NCBI GenBank assembly: GCA_023389315.1
Contig: JAEWEQ010000059.1
Span: forward strand, 1-22,768
Direction of reading: 5' to 3'
Origin: Actinomycetes bacterium
GTDB lineage: Bacteria > Actinomycetota > Actinomycetes > Actinomycetales > Actinomycetaceae
Length of the DNA: 22,768 bases
A model generated the notes under the pieces. The model was given only the letters and a program-made list of their open reading frames with translations, made no database searches and had not been told where the DNA came from. Every line of letters starts with the position of its first letter. The first letter of the stretch is position 1. Below, piece by piece: positions 7,020 through 14,640 of this stretch. The position numbers and the translations under genes are program-made.

Positions 7020-7388
7020 ATGATCCAGCAGGAGTCGCGACTCAAAGTCGCCGACAACACGGGTGCGAAGGAAATCCTGTGCATCCGCGTCCTCGGTGGC
7101 TCGGGACGGCGCTACGCGGGTATCGGTGACACCATCGTCGCCACCGTGAAAGACGCCAACCCAGGCGGCAACGTGAAGAAGGGTGAAGTCGTCAAGGCCG
7201 TGGTAGTGCGTACCCGCAAGGAACGCCGCCGCGCTGACGGTTCCTACATCCGCTTCGATGAAAATGCCGCTGTCATCCTAAAGAACGACGGCGAACCGCG
7301 TGGTACCCGTATCTTCGGCCCCGTCGGCCGCGAACTTCGCGACAAGAAGTTCATGAAGATCGTGTCACTCGCACCGGAGGTGCTCTGA
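7020..7388 (+). CDS. rplN: 50S ribosomal protein L14
   Basis: A 122-residue L14 of exact family length, starting MIQQESRLKVADNTGAKEI. The conserved G-G-x-x-R-R-Y-A-x-I-G-D core and the E-P-R-G-T-R-I-F-G-P-V motif are present. L14 forms part of the intersubunit bridge B8 and is the docking site of the RsfS silencing factor. The frame is open upstream to 6894, but family length and the AGGAG before 7020 fix the start. It heads the spc operon, here separated from rpsQ by the ABC cassette, and its stop overlaps rplX by one base. Confidence 0.98.
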   Translation: MIQQESRLKVADNTGAKEILCIRVLGGSGRRYAGIGDTIVATVKDANPGGNVKKGEVVKAVVVRTRKERRRADGSYIRFDENAAVILKNDGEPRGTRIFGPVGRELRDKKFMKIVSLAPEVL

Positions 7389-7834
7389 TGGCAGCCAAGA
7401 TTAAAAAAGGTGACCTAGTAGAGGTCATTTCTGGGCGCACCAGCGATCAGAAGAAGATCGACGCGCGCAACAAGCGTCGCGAGGCCGACGGCCTCGAACC
7501 CCTAAAGCCCGGCGACAAGGGCAAGCAGGGGCGCGTAATCAAGGTGTTCCCCAAGGAACAGAAAGTGCTCGTGGAAGGCGTCAACCTTAAGACCCGCCAC
7601 GTGCGTCAAGGCCAGTCCGCGCAGGGTCAGGTGACCGGCGGCATCGAAATGATCGAAGCCCCCATCGCCCTGTGCAAAGTAGCGCTCGTTGACCCCGACA
7701 CCAAGAAGCGCGTGCGCGTTGGTTTCCGGGTCGACCGCGACGAAAACGGCAAGCGCGTCAGCCGCAACCCGATCCGCGTGATCCGCGGTGGTGCCAAGCG
7801 CGGCCTTGAGACCGGGAAGGAAATCGGAGCATGA
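7388..7834 (+). CDS. rplX: 50S ribosomal protein L24 with insertion in the KOW motif
   Basis: A 148-residue L24, clearly longer than the usual 100-110. The N-terminal KKGDLVEVISG is the first half of the KOW motif. The second half, DKGKQGRVIKVFP, appears only at residue 43, after about 26 charged residues (17-42) that ordinary L24 lacks. The rest follows the family (VEGVNLKTRHVRQ, GGIEMIEAPI, ALVDPDTKKRVRVGF), with an extended basic C-terminus. L24 starts 50S assembly and lies near the tunnel exit. The ORF is uninterrupted and coupled on both sides (TGATG with rplN, ATGA with rplE), so this is a real protein, not a frameshift. Confidence 0.95.
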   Translation: MAAKIKKGDLVEVISGRTSDQKKIDARNKRREADGLEPLKPGDKGKQGRVIKVFPKEQKVLVEGVNLKTRHVRQGQSAQGQVTGGIEMIEAPIALCKVALVDPDTKKRVRVGFRVDRDENGKRVSRNPIRVIRGGAKRGLETGKEIGA

Positions 7835-8376
7835 CACCTCGTCTCAAGCAGCAGTATCTTGACACCATTCGTCCCAAGCTGGAAGAAGAGTTCAAGCACA
7901 CCAACGTCATGGAGGTCGGCAACCTGGTTAAGGTCGTCGTCAACATGGGTGTGGGTGAAGCCGCTCGTGATTCCAAAGCTATGGAAGGAGCGATCCGCGA
8001 CCTCACCGCCATTACCGGTCAAAAGCCGGTAGTGACCAAGGCTCGCAAGTCCATCGCCCAGTTCAAACTGCGCGAAGGGCAGCCGATTGGAGCACACGTC
8101 ACCATCCGTGGTGAGCGCATGTGGGAATTCATGGATCGCCTGATCTCCCTCGCACTGCCGCGCATCCGCGACTTCCGCGGCCTGTCGCCCAAGCAGTTCG
8201 ACGGCAACGGGAACTACACTTTCGGCCTGACCGAACAGTCCATGTTCCACGAAATCGATCAAGACACCATTGACCGCGTACGCGGCATGGATATCACCAT
8301 CGTCACCTCCGCCAAGACCGACGATGAGGCACGCGCCCTTCTACGTGGACTCGGGTTCCCCTTCAAGGAGAACTAA
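7831..8376 (+). CDS. rplE: 50S ribosomal protein L5
   Basis: A 181-residue L5 with the conserved V-V-N-M-G-V-G-E-A motif, the K-K/R-S-I-A-x-F-K-L-R-E-G region and the P-R-I-R-D-F-R-G-L core. L5 binds 5S rRNA together with L18 and contacts P-site tRNA. Its ATG overlaps the rplX stop (ATGA), indicating coupling, and an ACGGAGC-like purine stretch precedes it. In Escherichia coli the L5 start is the S8 repression site; no such fold is obvious here. Confidence 0.97.
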   Translation: MTPRLKQQYLDTIRPKLEEEFKHTNVMEVGNLVKVVVNMGVGEAARDSKAMEGAIRDLTAITGQKPVVTKARKSIAQFKLREGQPIGAHVTIRGERMWEFMDRLISLALPRIRDFRGLSPKQFDGNGNYTFGLTEQSMFHEIDQDTIDRVRGMDITIVTSAKTDDEARALLRGLGFPFKEN

Positions 8377-8380
8377 ATCC

Positions 8381-8566
8381 ATGGCGAAGACGTCTCTCAC
8401 GGTTAAGGCCGCGCGGAAACCGAAATTCTCGGTCCGCGCCTACACGCGATGCAACCGCTGCGCCAGGCCGCGGTCGGTATATCGCAAGTTCGGTTTGTGC
8501 CGTGTCTGCCTGCGGGAGCTCGCCCTCAGCGGTGAACTCCCCGGAGTGACTAAGAGTAGCTGGTAA
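8381..8566 (+). CDS. rpsN: 30S ribosomal protein S14, zinc-binding type Z
   Basis: A 61-residue S14 of the short, zinc-binding form, with both CxxC pairs: CNRC at 24-27 and CRVC at 40-43. The C-terminal R-E-L-A-L-x-G-E-L-P-G-V-x-K-S-S-W is the family ending. S14 sits in the 30S head near the decoding site. The frame is open upstream into rplE (to 8270), but the ATG at 8381, 4 bp after the rplE stop and preceded by AAGGAG at 8365-8370, is the correct start. This is the Zur-independent C+ form; no C- paralogue is in this window. Confidence 0.97.
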   Translation: MAKTSLTVKAARKPKFSVRAYTRCNRCARPRSVYRKFGLCRVCLRELALSGELPGVTKSSW

Positions 8567-8607
8567 CGACTACATCGAAGGTCCCGGACGCAACGAAGCG
8601 CGGACGG

Positions 8608-8641
8608 GAAACCCCGATGGGGAAGGGGAGAAACCCCGATG
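8608..8641 (+). repeat. Duplicated 12-mer around the rpsH start
   Basis: GAAACCCCGATG occurs at 8608-8619 and again at 8630-8641, the second copy ending in the rpsH ATG. The CCCC tracts face GGGG tracts between them (8619-8622, and the ribosome-binding GGGGAG at 8625-8630), so a small hairpin could hide the ribosome binding site. A regulatory role is only a possibility. Confidence 0.5.
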
Positions 8642-9037
8642 ACAATGACTGACCCGATCGCAGACATGCTAACGCGTCTGCGTAATGCGAGCTCGGCACA
8701 CCACGACACGGTGTCGATGCCGCACTCCAAGTTAAAGGCCGCGATTGCCAAGATCCTCGAAACCGAAGGATACATCCGCGGCTCCAAGATCGAGGACGCG
8801 CGCGTGGGTAAGACCCTCACGCTCGAACTCAAGTACGGACGCAACCGGGAACGCGCCATTAACGGTGTTAAGCGCGTATCCAAGCCCGGTCTGCGCGTAT
8901 ATGCCAAATCCACTGAACTGCCGAGCGTACGCGGTGGGCTGGGTGTCGCGATTCTGTCGACTTCCTCCGGCCTGCTGACCGACCGCGAAGCAGCTAACCG
9001 AGGCGTGGGCGGGGAAGTCCTCGCTTACGTTTGGTAA
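8639..9037 (+). CDS. rpsH: 30S ribosomal protein S8
   Basis: A 132-residue S8 starting MTMTDPIADMLTRLRNA, with the C-terminal STSSGLLTDREAANRGVGGEVLAYVW region that contacts helix 21 of 16S rRNA. S8 is a core assembly protein and in enterobacteria the repressor of the spc operon. A second in-frame ATG lies at 8645; 8639 is preferred because GGGGAG lies at good distance. The 72-bp gap before it carries a duplicated GAAACCCCGATG, the second copy of which contains the start codon. Confidence 0.97.
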   Translation: MTMTDPIADMLTRLRNASSAHHDTVSMPHSKLKAAIAKILETEGYIRGSKIEDARVGKTLTLELKYGRNRERAINGVKRVSKPGLRVYAKSTELPSVRGGLGVAILSTSSGLLTDREAANRGVGGEVLAYVW

Positions 9038-9053
9038 GAAAGGAGTAACACTA

Positions 9054-9590
9054 ATGTCACGTATTGGTCGCACTCCGATCGCCATTCCCGCGGGCGTTGA
9101 GGTAAACATCGACGGCGCCGACGTCACCGTGAAGGGCCCCAAAGGCACCCTTCAGCACCGCGTGGCTGCCCCCATTGAGGTAGCCATCGAAGACGGTGAA
9201 GTACGCGTCACCCGCCCCAACGATGAACGCGAATCCCGTGCGCTGCACGGCCTGACCCGCTCCCTCGTGGCCAACATGATCGAAGGCGTAACCCAGGGTT
9301 ACACCAAAGCCCTCGAGATTGTCGGCACCGGTTACCGCGTGGTCGCCAAGGGCCAGGACCTCGAGTTCGCTCTTGGCTTCTCCCACCCGGTACTGGTGAA
9401 AGCCCCCGAAGGGATCGAGTTCAAGGTCGAAAGCCAAACGAAGTTCTCCGTATCCGGTATCGACAAACAGCTCGTCGGTGAAACCGCTGCCAAGATCCGC
9501 AAGATCCGCAAGCCTGAACCCTACAAGGGCAAGGGCATTCGCTACGCCGGTGAGCAGGTACGTCGCAAGGTTGGAAAGGCTGGTAAGTAA
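9054..9590 (+). CDS. rplF: 50S ribosomal protein L6
   Basis: A 178-residue L6 with the tandem alpha/beta domains of the family: MSRIGRTPIAIPAGVEV at the N-terminus and the C-terminal signature KIRKIRKPEPYKGKGIRYAG around residues 149-168. L6 lies near the GTPase-associated centre. AAAGGAG precedes the ATG. Its TAA overlaps the rplR ATG by one base (TAATG). Confidence 0.98.
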   Translation: MSRIGRTPIAIPAGVEVNIDGADVTVKGPKGTLQHRVAAPIEVAIEDGEVRVTRPNDERESRALHGLTRSLVANMIEGVTQGYTKALEIVGTGYRVVAKGQDLEFALGFSHPVLVKAPEGIEFKVESQTKFSVSGIDKQLVGETAAKIRKIRKPEPYKGKGIRYAGEQVRRKVGKAGK

Positions 9591-9958
9591 TGTCTTACTC
9601 AGTAAAAGGCTCGGGCAAGGTTAATGCCCGTAAGCGCCGCCACCAGCGTGTGCGTAAGTTCGTTAACGGAACCGCTGAACGTCCTCGCCTGGTCGTGACC
9701 CGTTCGAACCGCCACATGGTTGCGCAGGTCGTCAACGACCGCATTGGCCACACCCTGGTCTCCGCCTCCTCCATGGAGAAGGATTTCCAGGCTGACGGCA
9801 CCAAGGTAGACGCCGCCCGCAAGGTCGGCGAACTGATCGCCGAACGTGCCAAAGCAGCTGGCATCACCACCGTGGTCTTTGACCGCGGAGGCAACAAGTA
9901 CCACGGCCGTGTCGCGGCAGTAGCGGAAGGCGCCCGCGAGGGCGGCCTGCAGCTGTGA
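9590..9958 (+). CDS. rplR: 50S ribosomal protein L18
   Basis: A 122-residue L18. The basic N-terminus (KVNARKRRHQRVRK) is followed by the conserved G-T-A-E-R-P-R-L-V-V and the C-terminal VVFDRGGNKYHGRVAAVAEGAREGGL motif, read here in two parts to note the FDRGG and YHGRV cores. L18 binds 5S rRNA with L5. It is coupled to rplF by a one-base overlap. Confidence 0.97.
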   Translation: MSYSVKGSGKVNARKRRHQRVRKFVNGTAERPRLVVTRSNRHMVAQVVNDRIGHTLVSASSMEKDFQADGTKVDAARKVGELIAERAKAAGITTVVFDRGGNKYHGRVAAVAEGAREGGLQL

Positions 9959-9984
9959 GCGACGAGAAGGAAGAGAGCAAACTG

Positions 9985-10680
9985 ATGGCTGCATCACAAC
10001 GAAGCAGGAACGGTCAGGGCACCTCTGAAGGCCGCGACAGCGAACGTCGCGAGCGCCGTGGAGGACGCCAGAACGAACGCCGTGACAACCGTCGCGGCGA
10101 AGAAAAGAACCAATACATTGAACGCGTAGTTACCATTAACCGCGTGTCCAAGGTAGTTAAGGGTGGTCGGCGCTTCAGCTTCACCGCCCTGGTAGTGGTC
10201 GGCGACGGTGAAGGCACCGTCGGCGTCGGCTACGGCAAGGCCAAGGAAGTTCCCCAGGCAATCGCCAAGGGCGTGGAAGAAGCCAAGAAGAACTTCTTCC
10301 ATGTCCCCATGATCGGACGCACCATCACCCACATGGTGCAAGGTGAAGACTCCGCCGGAATCGTACTGCTGCGTCCGGCCGCCCCCGGTACCGGTGTAAT
10401 CGCCGGTGGTCCGGTGCGTGCGGTACTCGAATGCGCAGGCGTGCACGACGTGCTCACTAAGTCCATCGGGTCTTCCAACGCCCTCAACATCGTGCGCGCC
10501 ACCGTGGCCGCACTCAAGGATCTGGAAATGCCAGAAGCAGTGGCCGCCCGCCGTGGCCTGCCGCTCGAGCGCGTCGCCCCGGCTTCCATGCTGCGTGCCC
10601 GCGCCGCCGGTGAAGCCGCCAAGCGCGAAGAAGCTGAACTGGCTGAAACCCAGGCTGCATTGGCAGGGGTGAACAACTAA
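9985..10680 (+). CDS. rpsE: 30S ribosomal protein S5
   Basis: A 231-residue S5: a basic, low-complexity N-terminal extension (about 1-45), the double-stranded RNA-binding-like domain (V-V-T-I-N-R-V-x-K-V-V-K-G-G-R-R-F) and the C-terminal domain (GGPVRAVLECAGVHDVLTKS). S5 affects decoding accuracy and spectinomycin response. I use the ATG at 9985 (MAASQRS) with AAGGAAGAG upstream; an in-frame GTG at 9955 overlaps the rplR stop (GTGA) and would add ten residues, so it remains possible. The TAA overlaps rpmD by one base. Confidence 0.95.
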   Translation: MAASQRSRNGQGTSEGRDSERRERRGGRQNERRDNRRGEEKNQYIERVVTINRVSKVVKGGRRFSFTALVVVGDGEGTVGVGYGKAKEVPQAIAKGVEEAKKNFFHVPMIGRTITHMVQGEDSAGIVLLRPAAPGTGVIAGGPVRAVLECAGVHDVLTKSIGSSNALNIVRATVAALKDLEMPEAVAARRGLPLERVAPASMLRARAAGEAAKREEAELAETQAALAGVNN

Positions 10681-10862
10681 TGGCAAACCTGAAGATCACG
10701 CGTACCCGCTCTGACATTGGGCGGCCGCAGAACCAGCGCGACACCATGCGCACCCTCGGGCTGCGTAAAATCGGACAGTCCGTGGTTCGCCCCGACGACA
10801 AAACCACCCGTGGCATGATCCTCACGGTCCGCCACATGGTGAAAGTTGAGGAGGTCGACTGA
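10680..10862 (+). CDS. rpmD: 50S ribosomal protein L30
   Basis: A 60-residue L30 of ordinary length (MANLKITRTRSDIGRPQNQR), with the conserved T-M-R-T-L-G-L-R-K-I-G-Q-S-V core and M-V-K-V-E-E ending. L30 is a small 50S protein near L5 and 23S domain II. Coupled to rpsE by TAATG and 2 bp from rplO. Confidence 0.97.
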   Translation: MANLKITRTRSDIGRPQNQRDTMRTLGLRKIGQSVVRPDDKTTRGMILTVRHMVKVEEVD

Positions 10863-10864
10863 TC

Positions 10865-11320
10865 ATGGCAGAAGAATCACCCATCTTGCGACTGCATGAC
10901 CTCAAGCCCGCTCCCGGCTCCAAGCGCGCCAAACAGCGCGTCGGCCGCGGTGAAGGCTCCAAAGGTAAGACCGCTGGTCGCGGTACCAAGGGCACCAAGG
11001 CCCGCTACCAAGTTCCGGTAGGCTTCGAAGGCGGCCAAATGCCGCTGCACATGCGCCTGCCGAAACTGCGCGGCTTCAAGAACCCCTTCCGCGTCGAATA
11101 CCAAGTCGTTAACCTCAACGACCTGGAACGACTCTTTCCCGAAGGCGGCGACGTCACTGTCGAAGCCCTGGTGGAAAAGGGAGCGGTACGTCCTCGCCGT
11201 TTGGTGAAGATCCTCGGCGACGGGGACGTAACCAAGGCGTTCAACATCACCGCTGACAAGTGGTCGGCTAGCGCCGAAGCTAAGATCACCGCCGCTGGCG
11301 GCACCATCTCGGCTAAGTAG
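10865..11320 (+). CDS. rplO: 50S ribosomal protein L15
   Basis: A 151-residue L15. The N-terminus has L-H-D-L-K-P-A-P-G-S-K, followed by the basic glycine-rich stretch R-V-G-R-G-x-G-S-K-G-K-T-A-G-R-G and the G-F-E-G-G-Q-M-P-L core that bind 23S rRNA. L15 is a late-assembly 50S protein. It closes the spc block here: a perfect hairpin follows, and secY, usually the next gene in the same operon, has its own predicted promoter. Confidence 0.97.
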   Translation: MAEESPILRLHDLKPAPGSKRAKQRVGRGEGSKGKTAGRGTKGTKARYQVPVGFEGGQMPLHMRLPKLRGFKNPFRVEYQVVNLNDLERLFPEGGDVTVEALVEKGAVRPRRLVKILGDGDVTKAFNITADKWSASAEAKITAAGGTISAK

Positions 11321-11341
11321 GCATTGCCAACAGTAGATGTA

Positions 11342-11380
11342 AAGAGGGTGACCCAATCTAAGCGAACGGGTCACCCTCTT
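11342..11380 (+). terminator. Hairpin terminator or attenuator after rplO
   Basis: AAGAGGGTGACCC (11342-11354) pairs perfectly with GGGTCACCCTCTT (11368-11380) around a 13-nt loop. No clear T run follows (GCATCTTGG), so it is a U-poor actinobacterial-type terminator or partial attenuator. It divides rplO from secY. Confidence 0.7.
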
Positions 11381-11510
11381 GCATCTTGGAACCTCACCAC
11401 ACAACCGAAAGTCGCCGCTCACCCAGCGGATATCAGCGTAGCGAGCCGCTAAGGAAGCGCACGAACTAACGGCGGTACCGCCCTCGGCGGGCCCCAAAAT
11501 GCGAACCAGA

Positions 11511-11539
11511 TTGCGGCTTTAACGCGAGCATCTTGTAAT
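11511..11539 (+). promoter_or_regulatory. Predicted secY promoter
   Basis: TTGCGG (11511-11516), a 17-bp spacer and TGTAAT (11534-11539) lie about 40 bp before the secY start. An upstream palindrome GGCGGTACCGCC (11471-11482) is of unknown role. The rest of 11381-11510 shows no gene. Confidence 0.5.
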
Positions 11540-11579
11540 CTGGGTACACGTCGAAGAAATCGACTACACAGGAGGACGC

Positions 11580-12872
11580 GTGCTAAGCGCATTTGCACAA
11601 GCATTCCGCACCCCGGATCTACGTCGGAAACTGCTGTTCAGCTTGCTGATTATGGGCCTGTTCAGGCTCGGTTCATTCATCCCCGCGCCCGGGGTATCAA
11701 CGCCGAACGTACAACAGTGCTTGGCGCAGCAAGACCAAACCTCGCTACTGGACCTGGTGAACCTGTTCTCCGGTGGCGCACTACTGCAGCTATCGGTGTT
11801 CGCCCTGGGCATCATGCCCTACATCACCGCCTCCATTATGGTCCAGCTGCTGCGAGTAGTGATCCCGCGTTTCGACGACCTCCACAAGGAAGGGCAAGCG
11901 GGACAGGCGAAGCTGACCCAATACACCCGATACCTCACTATCTTCCTGGGTATCTTGCAGTCCTCCACCATGGTGTCCCTAGCAGCGTCCGGGCGCCTAT
12001 TCCCCGGCTGCTCCGCACCGGTCATCCCCAATAATTCCCCCTGGGTATTCGGCCTGATGGTGCTGGTCATGACCGCCGGGACCGGCGTGATCATGTGGCT
12101 GGGCGAACTGATTACCGAACGTGGCATCGGCAACGGCATGTCGCTGCTGATCTTCACCTCCATTACCGCGACCCTGCCCGCACACCTGTACTCGGTGGGG
12201 CGCGCCAGTGGCTGGGGCAAAGTCTTCTGGATTGTGCTGCTGATCCTGGCGATCACCTTGGTGGTGGTCTACATCGAGCAAGCCCAGCGTCGCATCCCCG
12301 TGCAGTACGCCAAGCGTATGGTGGGCCGGCGTTTGATGGGTGGAACTTCCACCTACATCCCGCTGAAGATCAACATGTCCGGCGTTATCCCGGTGATCTT
12401 CTCCACCTCCATCCTGGCGATGTTCCCGATGATCGCGAACTTCGGTGATCCGCGTTCAAGCTGGGTTCAGTGGATTACCATGAACTTCCACGCCACCCGC
12501 TGGCCCTATATCCTGATCAACGGCTTGCTGATCTTGTTCTTTACCTTCTTCTACACTTCCATCACCTTCAACCCCGATGAAGTGGCTGACAACATGAAGC
12601 GCTACGGCGGTTTCATCCCCGGTATCCGCGTGGGCCGACCCACCGCCGAATACCTGCGTTACGTCATTAGCCGCATCACCACCGCCGGTGCGCTGTACCT
12701 GGTGGTGGTAGCCCTGCTGCCGTCGATCGCCATGATTCCACTAGGTTTGGCACAAGGGCAGATGCCCTTCGGTGGCACTACCTTGCTGATTATCGTGGGT
12801 GTAGGCTTGCAGACAGTTAAGGAAATTAACTCTCAGCTGCAAAAGCATCACTATGAAGGATTCTTGAAGTGA
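11580..12872 (+). CDS. secY: Preprotein translocase channel subunit SecY
   Basis: A 430-residue integral membrane protein with the ten-helix SecY pattern. It begins MLSAFAQAFRTPDLRRKLLF and shows the L-F-R-L-G-S-F-I-P-x-P-G-V loop into the plug region, the S-G-G-A-L-L-Q-L-S-V-F-A-L-G-I-M-P-Y-I helix 2, and the F-F-x-F-F-Y-T-S-I-T-F-N-P-D-E-V-A-D-N-M-K segment before the basic SecA/ribosome-binding loop (PGIRVGRPTAEYL). It forms the Sec channel with SecE and SecG in the plasma membrane. GTG start with GGAGG at 11571-11575. Its stop overlaps adk (GTGA). Confidence 0.98.
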   Translation: MLSAFAQAFRTPDLRRKLLFSLLIMGLFRLGSFIPAPGVSTPNVQQCLAQQDQTSLLDLVNLFSGGALLQLSVFALGIMPYITASIMVQLLRVVIPRFDDLHKEGQAGQAKLTQYTRYLTIFLGILQSSTMVSLAASGRLFPGCSAPVIPNNSPWVFGLMVLVMTAGTGVIMWLGELITERGIGNGMSLLIFTSITATLPAHLYSVGRASGWGKVFWIVLLILAITLVVVYIEQAQRRIPVQYAKRMVGRRLMGGTSTYIPLKINMSGVIPVIFSTSILAMFPMIANFGDPRSSWVQWITMNFHATRWPYILINGLLILFFTFFYTSITFNPDEVADNMKRYGGFIPGIRVGRPTAEYLRYVISRITTAGALYLVVVALLPSIAMIPLGLAQGQMPFGGTTLLIIVGVGLQTVKEINSQLQKHHYEGFLK

Positions 12873-13480
12873 ACACCGACAAGCCTGAACCGGGTCCGGT
12901 AGTTTTACTCCTGGGTGCCCCCGGCGCTGGAAAAGGCACCCAAGCTAAGCGCCTCGCGGCACGCCTAAACGTGCCGGCCATCTCCACCGGAGCGATCTTC
13001 CGCCAAAACATGGCTGACGAAACCGAGCTGGGACGGCGCGTGCGTGACTTCATGGACCGTGGAGAATTCGTTCCCGACTCCGTCACCAACCCGATGGTCA
13101 CCGCGCGTCTGCGCGCCCCCGACACCGAGGGCGGGTGCTTGCTGGACGGATATCCGCGCACCGTTGACCAGGCCTACCACCTGCGCGACACCCTGGCCGC
13201 CATGGGACGCGAAGTTGCCCTGGTCATCGAGATCACTACTGACGAGGACGAAGTCGTCGCCCGACTGCTGAAGCGGGCGCAGGAAGAAAATCGTTCCGAC
13301 GACACCGAGCCGGTGATCCGCCACCGCATGGAGGTCTACCGCGCCCAAACCGAACCGATGGCCACCTACTACGCCGAACAAGACAAGCTGGTGCAAGTCG
13401 ACGGCATGGGAAGCGTCGACGAGGTTTGGCAGCGCATCGAGAACGTCCTTAAGGAAGCGAACCTGGTACCGGCAAACTAA
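12869..13480 (+). CDS. adk: Adenylate kinase
   Basis: A 203-residue adenylate kinase, which interconverts ATP + AMP and 2 ADP in the cytoplasm. The P-loop GAPGAGKGT is at residues 16-24. The AMP-binding S-T-G-x-I-F-R and G-x-L-L-D-G-Y-P-R-T segments follow. The LID is the short form: after R-L-L-K-R comes A-Q-E-E-N-R-S-D-D-T with no zinc cysteines, as in mycobacterial Adk. There is a short extra N-terminus (MNTDKPEPGP). The GTG overlaps the secY stop by 4 bp, so translation is probably coupled. Confidence 0.97.
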   Translation: MNTDKPEPGPVVLLLGAPGAGKGTQAKRLAARLNVPAISTGAIFRQNMADETELGRRVRDFMDRGEFVPDSVTNPMVTARLRAPDTEGGCLLDGYPRTVDQAYHLRDTLAAMGREVALVIEITTDEDEVVARLLKRAQEENRSDDTEPVIRHRMEVYRAQTEPMATYYAEQDKLVQVDGMGSVDEVWQRIENVLKEANLVPAN

Positions 13481-13556
13481 ATGCTGATGCTCTACCCGTG
13501 GCCGCGTGCGGTGAAGCCGAGCGGCAAGGCCCAGAGGGTAGGGAAGCAAAAAAGGT

Positions 13557-13585
13557 CGCGGTCACTCCCCAGGGAAGTGGCCGCG
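13557..13585 (+). repeat. Inverted repeat before map
   Basis: CGCGGTCACT (13557-13566) pairs with AGTGGCCGCG (13576-13585), 10 bp with one G-U, over a 9-nt loop. It lies just upstream of the map ribosome binding site with no T run, so it may affect map translation or mRNA stability. Confidence 0.45.
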
Positions 13586-13607
13586 CGGCTCTAAGGAGGA
13601 GGAAGTT

Positions 13608-14441
13608 TTGGGACAGATCGAAATAAAAACCGCTGAACAAATCCGCTGGATGCGCGAAGCCGGTCTGATCGTCGCCAAAATCCACCAAACCCTGCGCGAG
13701 GCCGCCACCCCGGGAGTGAGCCTCAAAGACCTGGATGCGGTCAGTGAAAAAACCATCCGCGACTGCCAAGCCCACTCCAACTTCCTGGGCTACTACGGGT
13801 TCCCCGCCACCGTGTGCATCAGCGTGAACGACACCGTAGTGCATGGGATCCCCGACAACACCGTGCTGCAAGCGGGCGACCTGGTGAGTTTCGACTGCGG
13901 GGCTTACGTGCTGCGCGGCGGCAAACAATGGCACGGGGACGCAGCCTTCACCATGATCGTGGGCGAGTCCGGATCACCGGAAGCTGAGCGGCTGAACCGG
14001 GTCACGGAAGAAGCCATGTGGGCGGCCTTGGCGGCACTGGCCACCGGCAAAAGGATCAGCGCCGTTGGCGAGGCAGTGGAAGAGGTCGTTGCCGCTAACG
14101 CCACCGACGATTGGGAAGCGGGCATCATTGAGGAATACACCGGGCACGGCATCGGCTCGGCCATGCACCAGCCGCCGGAGATCTTGAACTATCGGGCCCG
14201 CGGATTGAGCCCGCGCCTACGCCGCGGCATGGTGCTGGCGGTGGAGCCGATGCTAGTTAACGGCGGTATTGAAACCACCGTGATGGAAGACGACTGGACC
14301 GTGAAAACCGTTGACGGGTCGCTGGCCTCCCACTGGGAACACACCGTGGCCTTAACTGAAGGTGGCATCTGGGTACTGACCGCGCCCGATGGGGGAGCGG
14401 CCGGACTGGCGCCCTACGGGATCACCCCGTCACCGGCGTAG
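13608..14441 (+). CDS. map: Type I methionine aminopeptidase
   Basis: A 277-residue MetAP type Ia that removes the initiator methionine from nascent proteins. All five dimetal ligands can be placed: D96 (in FDCGA), D111 (HGDAAF), H180 (GHGIG), E213 (AVEPM) and E244 (HWEHT). The conserved substrate-pocket histidines H79 and H187 are also present. It lacks an N-terminal SH3-type zinc-finger extension. The start is TTG, preceded by a strong GGAGGAGG; the preceding 127 bp is non-coding. Secretion (secY), nucleotide balance (adk) and N-terminal processing form the usual trio. Confidence 0.96.
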   Translation: MGQIEIKTAEQIRWMREAGLIVAKIHQTLREAATPGVSLKDLDAVSEKTIRDCQAHSNFLGYYGFPATVCISVNDTVVHGIPDNTVLQAGDLVSFDCGAYVLRGGKQWHGDAAFTMIVGESGSPEAERLNRVTEEAMWAALAALATGKRISAVGEAVEEVVAANATDDWEAGIIEEYTGHGIGSAMHQPPEILNYRARGLSPRLRRGMVLAVEPMLVNGGIETTVMEDDWTVKTVDGSLASHWEHTVALTEGGIWVLTAPDGGAAGLAPYGITPSPA

Positions 14442-14640
14442 CCAGCTGCACGCGCATTGCCAAGGGCGTGACCGTCCTCGCAAATCTGCCTGGGTGAGCG
14501 ATATAACACTGAATCGGGCTTCGCGAAACCGGGTACCATCCATTAAAGTTGATAGTCGGGTCATTATTGCCTGAACTGGCGGTGACTCCGACCGGCGCGA
14601 CCGCGTCGGTGAAGGCAACTGTAGGGGATAGTCGGAGGAC
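14442..14640 (+). other. Intergenic region upstream of infA
   Basis: No gene is visible in these 199 bp. An A/T-rich patch at 14500-14570 holds -10-like hexamers (TATAAC 14502-14507, TAAAGT 14544-14549) but no convincing -35, so an infA promoter is likely but not placed. The 13-mer TGACCGTCCTCGC (14469-14481) recurs at 22689-22701, and GATAGTCGG occurs twice (14551-14559, 14627-14635), the second next to the ribosome binding site. Confidence 0.4.
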
